Assembly: GCA_902630355.1 (NCBI GenBank)
Contig: CACOUL010000008.1
Coordinates: 1-64,000, forward strand
DNA from: Planctomycetaceae bacterium
Lineage (GTDB): Bacteria > Planctomycetota > Planctomycetia > Pirellulales > UBA7805
Length of the DNA: 64,000 nt
Direction: 5' to 3'
The notes under the pieces were generated by a model. The model was given only the letters and a program-made list of their open reading frames with translations. It was not told where the DNA came from and made no database searches. Every line of letters begins with the position of its first letter. Position 1 is the stretch's first letter. Shown piece by piece: positions 40,922 through 51,531 of the stretch. Both the position numbers and the translations under genes were made by a program.

Positions 40922-42619
40922 ATGGCCTGCCGGGAGTGCCGCGTGTTCAAGAAAGAATTTTCGGGGCCCAATGGGGCAGAGTTTTTGGTTCGCTGTCTTG
41001 AGGCGGCAGGCATCACGCACGCGTTCGGCATTCCCGGGGCGAAGATCGATCCGGTCTTTGAAGCACTCCACGATTCTTCGATTGAACTGATCGTCTGTCG
41101 CCACGAGCAGAACGCGGGATTCATGGCGGCGGCCATGGGCCGGATGACCGAGCAGATTGCCGTCTGTATCGGTACCTCAGGTCCTGGAACCTCCAATTTC
41201 TGCACGTCGCTCATTACCGCGACGACCGAAGGCGATCCGGTGCTCTGCCTCTCGGGTGCGGTGCCGCTGAGGATGCGGCATCAGCAAACGCACCAATCGA
41301 TGGACAACGTGTCGCTCATGCGGCCAGTGACCAAGTGGGCCATGGAAGCGGCCAGCCCGGATTCGATTGGTGAGTTGGTCTCGGCGGCATGCCGTCGGGC
41401 GCAGGTGCCGCGAGGTGGTGCCGCCTATTTGAGTCTGCCCTACGACGTGATGCTTGCCGAGGCATCGGGGGATCCTCTTTGCGATGCGACTCCGCCACGA
41501 GGGCCGGCGCCGGCAGCTTTGATTTGCGAAGTTGCGGAGCGAATCAAACAGGCACACAGCCCGGTCCTCCTGGCAGGCGCCGCTTCCACTGCCACGGCTG
41601 CTGCCGAGGCCATCCGCAGTCTTTTGCGGCATCATCCACTGCCGATTGTCGGCACATGGGAGGCCGCGGGACTGATCCCCCAGGACTGCCTGGAATGTTT
41701 TTTTGGCCGCGTGGGGCTGTTCAGGAATCAACCGGGCGATCGGCTTCTCGCGGAGGCCGATCTTGTCGTGACGTTGGGTTACGAGCAAGTCGAATACGAT
41801 CCGGCGACTTGGAATGTGGGAGAGCGTGCGGAGATTGTGCACATTCACGACCGGATTGCGGATTACGATCAGGCATACCAGCCGGCGATCGAACTGGTGG
41901 GCGATTTAGGAGCGACCGTGACGGAACTGCGGGAGATGCTCGATCCATTGCCCGGTTTGGTGCAAACGCCGCAACTGGTGGCCGTGCGAAAGGCGGTAGA
42001 GGAACATCAAGAGGTGCCGCCGGTCGACGATGAGATGCCGATTCATCCACAGCATCTGGTGGCACAGGTGCAGGCGGTCGCACGTGAGGATCCGCGGACG
42101 ACGGTTGTCTGTGATGTCGGCTCGCACTACATCTGGATGGGCCGCCACTTTTATTGCTTTGAGCCGCGCCGACTCCTCTTCAGCAATGGTCAACAGACGC
42201 TAGGGGTCGCGCTGCCTTGGGCGATTGCCGCCACCCTGGCCCGCCCTGGAGAGCCGGTGATTTCCATGTCGGGGGATGGCGGATTTCTTTTCTCCGCCCA
42301 GGAGTTGGAAACGGCCGTGCGATTAGGATGCAACTTCACGCACCTGATCTGGCGGGATGGTGCCTACGACATGGTGGCGTTTCAGCAGATGGCAAAATAT
42401 GGTCGTACGACGGCCGTCGAATTTGGACCGGTCGATGCGATCGAGTACGCCGAGGCCTTTGGTGCCCATGGGCTTCGACTAAAGCAGCCTGGCCAACTCG
42501 GCGAGTTGATCCGGGAGAGCCAGAAAATTGCGGGCCCTGTTTTGATCGACGTTCCGGTCGATTATTCGCACAACGACGCCCTCATGGCATCGCTCCACGA
42601 CGACCCGCGAGCCCACTAG
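40922..42619 (+). CDS. Thiamine-pyrophosphate enzyme, acetolactate synthase-like (AlsS-type)
   Basis: AGITHAFGIPGAKIDPVFEAL, ELIVCRHEQNAGFMAAAMGR, GTSGPGTSN, SMSGDGGFLFSAQELETAVRLGCNFTHLIWRDGAYDMV; tracked ORF start at 40883 overlaps tRNA-Phe so the start is moved. Confidence 0.87.
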   Translation: MACRECRVFKKEFSGPNGAEFLVRCLEAAGITHAFGIPGAKIDPVFEALHDSSIELIVCRHEQNAGFMAAAMGRMTEQIAVCIGTSGPGTSNFCTSLITATTEGDPVLCLSGAVPLRMRHQQTHQSMDNVSLMRPVTKWAMEAASPDSIGELVSAACRRAQVPRGGAAYLSLPYDVMLAEASGDPLCDATPPRGPAPAALICEVAERIKQAHSPVLLAGAASTATAAAEAIRSLLRHHPLPIVGTWEAAGLIPQDCLECFFGRVGLFRNQPGDRLLAEADLVVTLGYEQVEYDPATWNVGERAEIVHIHDRIADYDQAYQPAIELVGDLGATVTELREMLDPLPGLVQTPQLVAVRKAVEEHQEVPPVDDEMPIHPQHLVAQVQAVAREDPRTTVVCDVGSHYIWMGRHFYCFEPRRLLFSNGQQTLGVALPWAIAATLARPGEPVISMSGDGGFLFSAQELETAVRLGCNFTHLIWRDGAYDMVAFQQMAKYGRTTAVEFGPVDAIEYAEAFGAHGLRLKQPGQLGELIRESQKIAGPVLIDVPVDYSHNDALMASLHDDPRAH

Positions 42620-42646
42620 GTTGGGCACGGGGGTGGGCACAGGCAT

Positions 42647-42710
42647 AAAAAAACCGCCCCGGCAGGTCTGCGACACCCGGCGGTACCGCAGAGGCTGCAC
42701 ATGGGCGGTT
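42647..42710 (-). terminator. Intrinsic terminator for HU gene (possibly also serving the plus strand)
   Basis: aaaaaaaccgcccc...gggcggtt with inner tctgcg/cgcaga; U tract on minus strand. Confidence 0.75.
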
Positions 42711-42758
42711 GGAAAAAGCAATTCGGACGAACCTTTCTGGCCGGCCGTTCGCTTCTCG

Positions 42759-43079
42759 TTAGACCATATCCTTGAGGTTCTTCAACGGTCGCACCTTGAT
42801 CACGTTACGTGCCGGTTTGGCCTTGAATATAGTCGGCTCCTTCGTGAAAGGATTGATTCCCTCACGCTCTTTGGTTGCCGGCTTGCGTTGCACGACGATC
42901 TTGCAGAGCCCGGGAATCGTGAAGAGTCCGGGACCTCTGGAGCCGACCGACTTGCGAATCTGATCGCTGAGTGCGTCAAAAACACCAGCAACATCTTTCT
43001 TCGTGAGTCCTGTTGCCTCCGCAATGCCATTGAACACTTCCGTCTTCGTCGGGGCCTTTTTTCCTGCGGCTTTTGCCAT
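42759..43079 (-). CDS. HU-family DNA-binding protein
   Basis: MAKAAGKKAPTKTEVFNGIAEATGLTKKDVAGVFDALSDQIRKSVGSRGPGLFTIPGLCKIVVQRKPATKEREGINPFTKEPTIFKAKPARNVIKVRPLKNLK. Confidence 0.9.
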   Translation of the reverse strand: MAKAAGKKAPTKTEVFNGIAEATGLTKKDVAGVFDALSDQIRKSVGSRGPGLFTIPGLCKIVVQRKPATKEREGINPFTKEPTIFKAKPARNVIKVRPLKNLKDMV

Positions 43080-43380
43080 AGTGCTCGGTTCCTCCTAGCA
43101 AGAGAATAAAAAAGTAAGTTCGTCCGTCCGCCCCAATCTGCTTAAAAAACAGGGTAAAACCGAGGCGAGTTGCTGATTGAAAAGCAACGGGGAGTAAAAT
43201 ACAAGCGGGATTTCGTAAAAAAGACTAAAAAAACAGCTAAAAAATAAAAAAACGAGTTGGGTCATCGGGCATTGGTTTATGGAGAACTGTTGATGGCTTC
43301 TGTCAGGTCTCGCTGGATCGCGATCCGTTTGCTCTGCGTCACTCGTCGATCCGCTGGCGACCGGGCCGCAACTCTTTTTC

Positions 43381-43409
43381 TTGTCAACGATCCGCGTCTT
43401 CCTTAAAAT
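43381..43409 (+). promoter_or_regulatory. Candidate sigma70-like promoter for the 43.5-64 kb gene train
   Basis: TTGTCA-N17-TAAAAT about 140 nt upstream of ATG 43547. Confidence 0.4.
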
Positions 43410-43546
43410 GCTTGTGAGGCAAGAGTTTACAGCGGGTCGTATTGTCCGGTCCGCGGCGGGTCCCTGGCTCGGTCCCGCAGCATGTCTTCCGGTTGCCGTC
43501 GGTTGCCATCGATGGTGTGGCGGATGGAACAGAGGGTTCAGAGGTC

Positions 43547-46500
43547 ATGATCGCGCGACTGCCTGTACTCATCATCGGTTGCCTGTTGCTCAGTGTGTCG
43601 GCGTCGACCGGTCGCGGTCAGCCGCGTCCCCCGGGCGAACCGGAGGTTGCCAAAGGCAACGATTACAGCCCACCGGTTTTTCTGCCTCCCGATCGCTCTT
43701 CATTGCGACTGCTCACAACGGCGAAAGTGCTGATCGACCAGCAGCGGTACAGCCAAGCGGTGCGACTTCTGCAAAAAGTGTTGGGGGAACAGACCGATAC
43801 GAAACAGAGTGAAGACTTCTTTTTTGCCGCCAATGGAAAGCCGGGCACATTGCTCGAGGGGGCGCAGAGTTTACGTCAGGCGGCAAGACAAATGCTGGGC
43901 AATTTGCCGGAGGTGGCCCGCGAGTCCTACGAGTTACAGTACGGTGGGCGGGCAAAAAAAGTCCTTGAGCAGGCAGTCCAGCAAGGCGATATCGACGCAG
44001 TGGCGGACGTGCAGCGCCACTATTTCCATACCGATGCCGGTTATCGCGCCATGCTTCTACTTGCCTATCATCATCTGCAGCAGGGCAATCCGCACCGTGC
44101 GGCACTCTGCTTTCATGAGGTGCGCAACTCGCCTGCCGCGACGAAATTTGAACCCGAACTTACACTCCTCTACGCCACGGCACTTTATCGTTCCGGCAGA
44201 GGCGATGAGGCCGCATTGCTCCTCGAGGACATTTCGGCATCCGGTTCCGTCGAGGGCTGGAAGATCGCCGACTCCGCGGTCCCCCTGCCCGGCCCCGACG
44301 AGTCCTGGGCGGTGTGGCTCGAGCGTTGGGCTGGCGCAACCCCGACTCCACCGCTGGCGAGCGATTGGGTGATGTTTCGCGGCAATGCGACGCGGACCGC
44401 GTCGAGTAGCCCGAGTCGGCCCTTGATGTTGCGACCTCTCTGGCGGCAACGGGTGGCGACCGACAGGCAGCGTGAAGAGTTGGTTGCGACGATGGCCAGC
44501 GATCACGCCGATCGGGGCATCGCCGCCATCCCGGCCCTGCAACCGTTGGCGATTGGAGACCTGATCTTGATGCGAACGCCCGAGCGGGTGGTGGCCGTCG
44601 ATTTTGAAAGTGGGAAAATCGTGTGGCAGGTGGAGACACGTCCGAGTGAGATTGGTTTTTCGGACAACGACTTCGGTTCACTCAACGGACAGGTGCAAGA
44701 GTCCCTGGCGAAGGCGGTCTCCCGGGCGCAACTTGCCGAGCAGGTCTGGATGGATAAAACGCTCGGTTCGATGAGTAGCGACGGGGAGCGGGTCTTCTTG
44801 CTCGAGGAGTTTAATCGCAAGGAAGAGCGGAACTTTCTCGATGCGCGGGGTCGACGCCGAATCTCCACCGGGCCGCACTATAACGTGCTACGGGCCAGAT
44901 CGGTCTCCCAGGCAGAAGGGAAATTGCTCTGGAGTGTGGGTGGTCCGCACGATCCGGACCCCAAGATGCGCGAGGCTTATTTTCTGGGGCCTCCGTTGGT
45001 GGTCGACGGAAAACTCTATCAGATTGTCGAACTCGACGGCGAAGTGCGATTGCTGGTTCTCGATGCGGCGTCGGGAAGGCGTCTCTGGCAGCAGCAACTC
45101 GCGGTCATTCGTCAGCTCTCTCAGTATGAGAGACCGCGAAGGATTGGCGGCATCAGCCCCTCCTATCACCGGGGTGTTCTGGTGTGTCCCACCGGCGCCG
45201 GTGGCCTGGTGGCAATCGATCTCACGTCGCGCAATCTCCGCTGGGGATATGCGTACGGTGAACCGGATATCCGTAACGATTCAAGGAGAGGGTTGGGGTG
45301 GCAGCAGCCCTCGTTGGCCGTATCGCCGCAGGTGGAAAAGGTATGGGCCGACGCCTGTGCCGTGTTGGCCGATGATCACGTGCTGGTGACGCCCACCGAA
45401 TCGAATCAGTTGCATTGTCTCTCGCTCGACGATGGAAAACTGTTGTGGAAGAAGGATCGTAAGGATAATGCCTTCCTCGCTTGCGTGTACGATGGGAAGG
45501 TGATCCTGGCGGGTCCGGAAGAAATAACCGCACTTGCCATCGAATCGGGTGCCGAAGTGGGGCGATGCCGACTGCCGGAGAGCGAGAATCCGAGTGGACG
45601 GGGCTACGATGCGGAGGGCCGCTATTATCTTCCGGTGCGAACCGCCGGCGGGGGCGCCGTGTTGACGATCGACCTGAAGAAAATGGAGGTGGTTGATCGA
45701 ACTGAAGTGCGCGGCGGTCAGGTTCCCGGAAACCTGGTCTGCCATCGCGATTGCGTTATTTCACAAAGCAGCGATGCACTGCAGTGTTTTTTCCAGTATC
45801 GGGCGATCGAGCAGCAAATCACGAAGGCCTTGCGCGAAAACGAGGTCGACCCCGAGGCGTTGCTTCGTCAGGGGGAAATTCTCTTCGATCGTGGTAAGGC
45901 GGCTGATGCCGTCACCCTCTTTCGACGAGCCGTGGCAGCATTTTCGGCGAGGGCGGCGGAATTTCAATCGCAAAGTGACTACGAGCGCGCGAGCGAGGCC
46001 GAGGCAACCTCACTCTATGCGAAAGGTTTACTGCGGGAAGGTTTGCTCGGTGCACTGAAGGACGACTTCGTGAGCAACGCGTCGACGATTCCCGAAATTG
46101 AATCGATCCTTGACTCGCCGCAGGACCGAATTGAGTTTTTGCGGGTCCTGGCGGCAGGCCAAGAGCGGGCCGGGAAATGGGACGAGGCCTTGGAGGCCTA
46201 TTTGAAACTGGTCAAAATTGTCGGTCGCGACGACCCGCTGCTCAAGCTCAAGATGGGGCGATCGGCGCGATTGAGCCACATTGTCCGGAGCCGGCTCGAA
46301 AAGCTCCGCCGCCAACTTTCGGCGTCGGGCCGTGCAAGAATGGCGACTTGGGTCGAGCAGGAAGCGGTCGCCGTAGGCAATTTGGATCAGGCGGATGCGA
46401 ATCGACAGAGACGCGCCTTTTTCTTTTTCTTCCCCTACGATTCTGCTTCGCTCAATCTCAAGCGGCAATGGATTACGGGCATCCCTGCCAACGTGCAATC

Positions 46501-48421
46501 GCTGCGGGTGATGCAGGAGCTTGTCAAAATGCGGCAGAGTGGCAACGAAGAGCATGCCCGCTGGGCAACAGCCGAACAGGCATTGCGGTACGACCGACTC
46601 GGGTTACATGCGCCCGCAGCGCGATGTGCCGAAGTCCTGGTGCAGCGCTGGCCCGATAGTGTCTGTTGGAATGGAAAAACCGGGCGGGCCTTCCTGGAAG
46701 AACTCTCGCCGGAGAGTCGCCCCGCGGCGGCAGCTCAAACGTGGCACGCAGGCAAGGCGATCGTCAAACGCGGCGATACAACAGCGGCCATCAAGAAACG
46801 GAGCAGCTATGAGATGCCACTGCCCGTCAGATTGCTTACGGCTGACGCCTCTGCGGAGGCAGATTCGCAGCTCTGGATTGAACAGCGACCGCAAATGCGG
46901 ATTTCCCGGACCGATGCCACGGGAGATGTGCTGTGGAGTGTCCCGCTGACGAGCGGAAAGTCCAGGCGCGTCAACCTCTCGACGACCTCTGCGCTAAATT
47001 GTGGCAGAATCCGTGGCGATGTGTTGGTGTTGGCCGTGGGGGGCGAGGTAATCGGGATTGATACGCTGCGGGCGGGCAAGAATGAGGGAGCGGCCGCCGT
47101 GCTCTGGCGAACAAGTGTGCTGCCGACCGATCCGCAGCTGCGTTCCCGCTTGCTGCACAGCATCCGCCGAGGGGGCCCGAGGCCTCGTTGGTCGGACGCC
47201 TCCCCCAATCAGTATCAGCCCATGCGTCAGGCTTCGCGACTCGGTCCCATGACGGAGGGAGGCATCACCTTTTTAAGGAATCGAGAGTTAGTCTCGGTCG
47301 ATCCGCTGACGGGAGAGGAACACTGGACGCAAAAAGGGCTGCACCCGCTTTCGGAAGTTTTTGGTGATCAAGAGCGGGTCTTCGTACTTTCTCCCGAGAA
47401 GAATCAAGTGGAGATTTTTTCCGTATTCGATGGCGTTAAATTAGGATCGCGTGAAGTGATGCCGGCGGAGGAACGTTGGACGACGGTGGGCGCACGGATT
47501 TTGTGTTGGCGAAAGAGAAAGACCGCCCCGGTCGATGGCAAGCCTTATGAGCTTGCGCTCTACGATCCTTGGAGCGATCAAGATGTCTGGGCGTACCCGG
47601 TGTCTGCCGAGGCGAAGGCCACGCGGGTCGCGGGCGGGGAGGTGGCCGTGTTTGAGAAGAGTACCGGTCGGCTGGTTTTTCTTGATCTCGAAGACGGCAG
47701 GGTCACCGTGGATCAGACGATCGATGCCGATCCGAAGGTGAACGGGATTTACGTGTTTCCCTCGGAAGATTCGTATTTGCTCGTGACCAATCGGGGTGCT
47801 GCCTACAATCTGAAAACGACGCGATTCCAACCGGTTCCCCAAGGCACGGGAAGCATCTTTTTTTCCGGCCAGATTGTGGCAATTGATAAACGAACGGGCA
47901 AGTTCAAATGGAAGCGACCGATCGAGGTTGAAAAATGGGGGCTCTCGCTCGCGCAGCCACCCGGCTTACCGATTTTGGTACTCGCACGTCGCGTAACGAA
48001 GCGGCCCGCCGGTGGTCGCACCACAAGTCACGTGGAAATGGCATTGATCGATAAGCGGACTGGCCGCGAGGTGGTCCCGCGGCAGCAGTTGTCGAATCGC
48101 GAATATTTTTTTCGCGTGGAGGGCGACCCGAAAAAGCACGAAGTCCAGTTACTGTTTCGAAACCGGCCCTCCAATTTTATCGTGCAGCTCACCGATGATG
48201 CCCTCGACCCCGATCAGTCGGTCGAACCGGCCGATCTGCGATACCAGCCCGAACCGTCGAGTGGGCTGAAGGATGCGGCCCGTGCAATACTCGGTTCGGT
48301 GGGCAATGCGGTGAAGCTGGCCAATGAAGCAGCCCTCCAAGCGGCCGAAGAAAAAAAGCGGGCCGATGACCAGCGCGAGGCAGAGGCGGCCCCGCAACAG
48401 GAAGGGGCAGGTACACCATGA
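43547..48421 (+). CDS. Large secreted PQQ-binding-like beta-propeller / TPR protein
   Basis: Signal peptide MIARLPVLIIGCLLLSVSAS; propeller-like VVAVDFESGKIVWQVET, LLVLDAASGRRLWQQQL, GLVAIDLTSRNLRWGYAYG, LVSVDPLTGEEHWTQKG, VAIDKRTGKFKWKRPI. Confidence 0.87.
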   Translation: MIARLPVLIIGCLLLSVSASTGRGQPRPPGEPEVAKGNDYSPPVFLPPDRSSLRLLTTAKVLIDQQRYSQAVRLLQKVLGEQTDTKQSEDFFFAANGKPGTLLEGAQSLRQAARQMLGNLPEVARESYELQYGGRAKKVLEQAVQQGDIDAVADVQRHYFHTDAGYRAMLLLAYHHLQQGNPHRAALCFHEVRNSPAATKFEPELTLLYATALYRSGRGDEAALLLEDISASGSVEGWKIADSAVPLPGPDESWAVWLERWAGATPTPPLASDWVMFRGNATRTASSSPSRPLMLRPLWRQRVATDRQREELVATMASDHADRGIAAIPALQPLAIGDLILMRTPERVVAVDFESGKIVWQVETRPSEIGFSDNDFGSLNGQVQESLAKAVSRAQLAEQVWMDKTLGSMSSDGERVFLLEEFNRKEERNFLDARGRRRISTGPHYNVLRARSVSQAEGKLLWSVGGPHDPDPKMREAYFLGPPLVVDGKLYQIVELDGEVRLLVLDAASGRRLWQQQLAVIRQLSQYERPRRIGGISPSYHRGVLVCPTGAGGLVAIDLTSRNLRWGYAYGEPDIRNDSRRGLGWQQPSLAVSPQVEKVWADACAVLADDHVLVTPTESNQLHCLSLDDGKLLWKKDRKDNAFLACVYDGKVILAGPEEITALAIESGAEVGRCRLPESENPSGRGYDAEGRYYLPVRTAGGGAVLTIDLKKMEVVDRTEVRGGQVPGNLVCHRDCVISQSSDALQCFFQYRAIEQQITKALRENEVDPEALLRQGEILFDRGKAADAVTLFRRAVAAFSARAAEFQSQSDYERASEAEATSLYAKGLLREGLLGALKDDFVSNASTIPEIESILDSPQDRIEFLRVLAAGQERAGKWDEALEAYLKLVKIVGRDDPLLKLKMGRSARLSHIVRSRLEKLRRQLSASGRARMATWVEQEAVAVGNLDQADANRQRRAFFFFFPYDSASLNLKRQWITGIPANVQSLRVMQELVKMRQSGNEEHARWATAEQALRYDRLGLHAPAARCAEVLVQRWPDSVCWNGKTGRAFLEELSPESRPAAAAQTWHAGKAIVKRGDTTAAIKKRSSYEMPLPVRLLTADASAEADSQLWIEQRPQMRISRTDATGDVLWSVPLTSGKSRRVNLSTTSALNCGRIRGDVLVLAVGGEVIGIDTLRAGKNEGAAAVLWRTSVLPTDPQLRSRLLHSIRRGGPRPRWSDASPNQYQPMRQASRLGPMTEGGITFLRNRELVSVDPLTGEEHWTQKGLHPLSEVFGDQERVFVLSPEKNQVEIFSVFDGVKLGSREVMPAEERWTTVGARILCWRKRKTAPVDGKPYELALYDPWSDQDVWAYPVSAEAKATRVAGGEVAVFEKSTGRLVFLDLEDGRVTVDQTIDADPKVNGIYVFPSEDSYLLVTNRGAAYNLKTTRFQPVPQGTGSIFFSGQIVAIDKRTGKFKWKRPIEVEKWGLSLAQPPGLPILVLARRVTKRPAGGRTTSHVEMALIDKRTGREVVPRQQLSNREYFFRVEGDPKKHEVQLLFRNRPSNFIVQLTDDALDPDQSVEPADLRYQPEPSSGLKDAARAILGSVGNAVKLANEAALQAAEEKKRADDQREAEAAPQQEGAGTP

Positions 48422-49476
48422 TTCGGCACAATGCCCTTCCACGGCCTTTCGGTGTGACCACCCGATCGGCAGTGTTTGTTCTCATTCTGATCTTCCCTCT
48501 GTATGCCAGCGCTGCCGATGATGTCTCCGATGCGGTCGACCGGGGTTTGCGGTGGCTCGCTGCGTCGCAGTCGCGTGTGGGACACTGGGAAGCCCGGGAC
48601 GGACGGTATCCCACGGCAATGACGGCCCTTTCGGGGATGGCGCTGCTTGCCGAGGGTTCGACTACGACTCAGGGACCCTACGCACGCAACATCCGCAAAG
48701 CAGTTGACTACCTGGTGGGACAGAGCAATCCCAATGGCTTGATCGGCGACCCTCAACGCGATGACCGCTACACCTACGGCCACGGATTCGCAATGCTCTT
48801 TCTTTCCCAGTTGCTCGGAGAGGAGGAAGATGCAGCGCGGCGGCAGCAGTTGGTCGATGTTCTGAGTCGGGCCGTGATCTTTACCGGTCGAGCGCAGACC
48901 CGCGCCGGCGGTTGGGGATACCTCAGTGCCAAAGAGGGGAACGGATTCGATGAGGGCTCGACCACCGTGACGCAGGTGCAGGGGTTGCGCGGCTGTCGCA
49001 ATGCGGGAATTGATGTGCCCAAGGAGATTATCGATAAAGCGATTGCCTACATTCACGGGTGCACCACGCAGGATGGAGGCGTACAGTACAGCAGTAAAGG
49101 CGGAGGTGGACGGCCGGCGATCACTGCCGCTGCAGTCGCCTGCTTGTTTAACGCCGGGGAGTACGATGGCGATTACGTCCCGCGGTTGCTAAAGTATTGC
49201 AGGAAAAACCTGCAGAATATCGACACGAAGAGTTTCGGTCACTGGCACTACGCGCACTACTACTACGCGCAGGTGATGTACCGCGAAGGAGGCACTGCCT
49301 GGGAGACATATCGCGATGAGCTTTACAAGAAGGTCGCAAAGCAGATGCGGTCGGCCTCAGGCGATGCGTCGATGGGTTTTTGGGATCAAGGGTTTATCGG
49401 ACCGGTCTACACGACGGCCATCAACCTCACGATTTTACAATTGGAAAATGGAACGCTTCCGATTTATCAGCGGTAG
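48418..49476 (+). CDS. Secreted prenyltransferase/squalene-oxidase-repeat protein
   Basis: ATGA overlap with previous CDS; VDRGLRWLAASQSRVGHWEARDGRYPTAMTALSGMALLAEG; RAQTRAGGWGYLSAKEG. Confidence 0.85.
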   Translation: MIRHNALPRPFGVTTRSAVFVLILIFPLYASAADDVSDAVDRGLRWLAASQSRVGHWEARDGRYPTAMTALSGMALLAEGSTTTQGPYARNIRKAVDYLVGQSNPNGLIGDPQRDDRYTYGHGFAMLFLSQLLGEEEDAARRQQLVDVLSRAVIFTGRAQTRAGGWGYLSAKEGNGFDEGSTTVTQVQGLRGCRNAGIDVPKEIIDKAIAYIHGCTTQDGGVQYSSKGGGGRPAITAAAVACLFNAGEYDGDYVPRLLKYCRKNLQNIDTKSFGHWHYAHYYYAQVMYREGGTAWETYRDELYKKVAKQMRSASGDASMGFWDQGFIGPVYTTAINLTILQLENGTLPIYQR

Positions 49477-49575
49477 CTCGTCGGATCGAGGGAGCGTGGC
49501 GGCACGTTTCCCGTCCGAGTTTATCGCCGCGAGAATCGTAAGCTTCACGGGACAAAAAAAGAGGTAACGTACTTT

Positions 49576-50616
49576 ATGAGCAGTTCGTCCGATGAAACGA
49601 TCGTTCAACTTGTATCGGCACGCGAAAAAATTCAATCGCGACTCGCCGAAAAGATTGTGGGCCAGGATGCGGTGGTCGAGGAGTTATTGATCACGCTCTT
49701 CAGTCGAGGCCACTGCCTTCTCGAGGGGGTTCCGGGGCTCGCCAAGACGCTCATGATCCGGACACTCGCCGATGCACTCGATCTCTCCTTCAATCGAATT
49801 CAATTTACGCCCGATCTGATGCCTGCCGACATCACCGGCACGGAGATCATTGAAGAAAACAAGGCATCGGGTGCGCGGGAGGTGCGTTTTTTACAGGGCC
49901 CGCTCTTCAGTCACGTGGTGTTAGCCGACGAGATCAACCGTACGCCACCCAAGACGCAGGCGGCGCTCCTTGAGGCAATGCAAGAAAGGCAAGTGTCGAT
50001 CGGTCGAGTTCAGCATCCGCTTGCCGATCCCTTTTTTGTTTTGGCAACGCAGAATCCGATTGAGCAGGAGGGGACCTATCCTCTCCCCGAGGCGCAGCAG
50101 GACCGCTTCATGTTCAAGGTTTTTGTCGACTACCCGAACTTCGAAGAGGAATTTGAAATTGCGAGAAGAACAACCGGGGATGTCGAAGCCTCGATTCAGC
50201 CCGTCCTCACGGCAGAGGAAATCCTTGAACTGCAACAGCATGTTCGTCGCGTGCCGGTTTCGGATCACGTGGTGCGATATGCCCTTTCGCTGGTACGACA
50301 AACGCGCGTCGGGGAGGTTGGCGTTCCGGAGTTTGTAGCAGATCAGGTCAGTTGGGGTGCGGGGCCTCGGGCGGTTCAGTTCTTGATTCTCGGCGGCAAA
50401 GCACGGGCACTGATGCACGGTCGCGCGCATGTGTCGACCGAGGATATTCAGGCATTGGCCCGCCCCGTGCTGCGACACCGCCTTGTCGTGAATTTTACGG
50501 CGCAAAGTGAAGGAGTCACCGAAGATGACATCATCAAGCGCCTCATCGAAGAAACGCCCGCCAAAGAGGACGAATTGACTAGCCATGCCCGATTCCAGGA
50601 AATATTTGCATCCTGA
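49576..50616 (+). CDS. MoxR family AAA+ ATPase
   Basis: [75 protein letters not shown]. Confidence 0.95.
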   Translation: MSSSSDETIVQLVSAREKIQSRLAEKIVGQDAVVEELLITLFSRGHCLLEGVPGLAKTLMIRTLADALDLSFNRIQFTPDLMPADITGTEIIEENKASGAREVRFLQGPLFSHVVLADEINRTPPKTQAALLEAMQERQVSIGRVQHPLADPFFVLATQNPIEQEGTYPLPEAQQDRFMFKVFVDYPNFEEEFEIARRTTGDVEASIQPVLTAEEILELQQHVRRVPVSDHVVRYALSLVRQTRVGEVGVPEFVADQVSWGAGPRAVQFLILGGKARALMHGRAHVSTEDIQALARPVLRHRLVVNFTAQSEGVTEDDIIKRLIEETPAKEDELTSHARFQEIFAS

Positions 50617-51487
50617 GTCGATTGCCCGGATCGCTCGCCTCGAATTGCGTGCCCATCGTGTGGTGGAGGGGTTTCTTTCGGGAATTCACCGCAGTCCACG
50701 CTTTGGTCAATCGGTCGAGTTTTTGCAGCATCGACAATACTTTCCCGGCGATGACTTGAGGCACGTCGACTGGAAAGTCTGGGCCAAGCAGGATCGCCTG
50801 TACGTCAAGCAGTTCGAAGAAGACACGAACATGCACGTGACGCTGCTGGTCGATGGCTCGGCAAGCATGCAGTACGGATCCGGTCCCCTTAATAAATACG
50901 ACTACGCTTGCACGGCGGCCGCCAGTCTGGCCTACCTTCTCCTGCGGCAGCAGGACTTGGTTGGTTGTGTGGCCTTCGACGAGCGGATGCGATCTCGCGT
51001 GCCGGCGCAGAGCAAAAAAAATCATCTCGACGCGATTGTTCAGGCGCTCGCGGCAGATGAGCCGGAAGAAAAGACCGATTTTTATCCCTTTCTGCGCCAG
51101 GTTGCAGAGGAGACACCGCGACGCGGCATGATGATCCTGTTCTCCGACCTGTTGGCCGATACGGAGGGCCTGCTCCGCGGCCTGAAACTCCTGCGGAAAC
51201 GGGGGCACGACGTGATGGTTTTTCACATTCTCGACGACGATGAAATCGATTTTCCCTTCCAGGGGCCCACGCGGTTTGAGGGACTCGAGTTGCCCGCTGC
51301 CCTCGCGTGCAATCCGCGAGCGCTGCGCAACGGATACCTCGGGGCGCTTGAGGATTTTCTCCATCGCGTGCGTCGCGGGTGTACCAGTAATGCGTGTGAT
51401 TATGAATTGATTCGAACCAGTCAGCCGCTGAGTGCGGTTTTGGCGGCATATTTACATCGGCGCACAGGGCTCCAGCGACAAACCTGA
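50585..51487 (+). CDS. DUF58 domain protein
   Basis: [63 protein letters not shown]. Confidence 0.93.
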   Translation: MPDSRKYLHPESIARIARLELRAHRVVEGFLSGIHRSPRFGQSVEFLQHRQYFPGDDLRHVDWKVWAKQDRLYVKQFEEDTNMHVTLLVDGSASMQYGSGPLNKYDYACTAAASLAYLLLRQQDLVGCVAFDERMRSRVPAQSKKNHLDAIVQALAADEPEEKTDFYPFLRQVAEETPRRGMMILFSDLLADTEGLLRGLKLLRKRGHDVMVFHILDDDEIDFPFQGPTRFEGLELPAALACNPRALRNGYLGALEDFLHRVRRGCTSNACDYELIRTSQPLSAVLAAYLHRRTGLQRQT

Positions 51488-51531
51488 GGCATCCCTCGCA
51501 CCTGCACCCCTGCACCATTACAAAGACAAAG

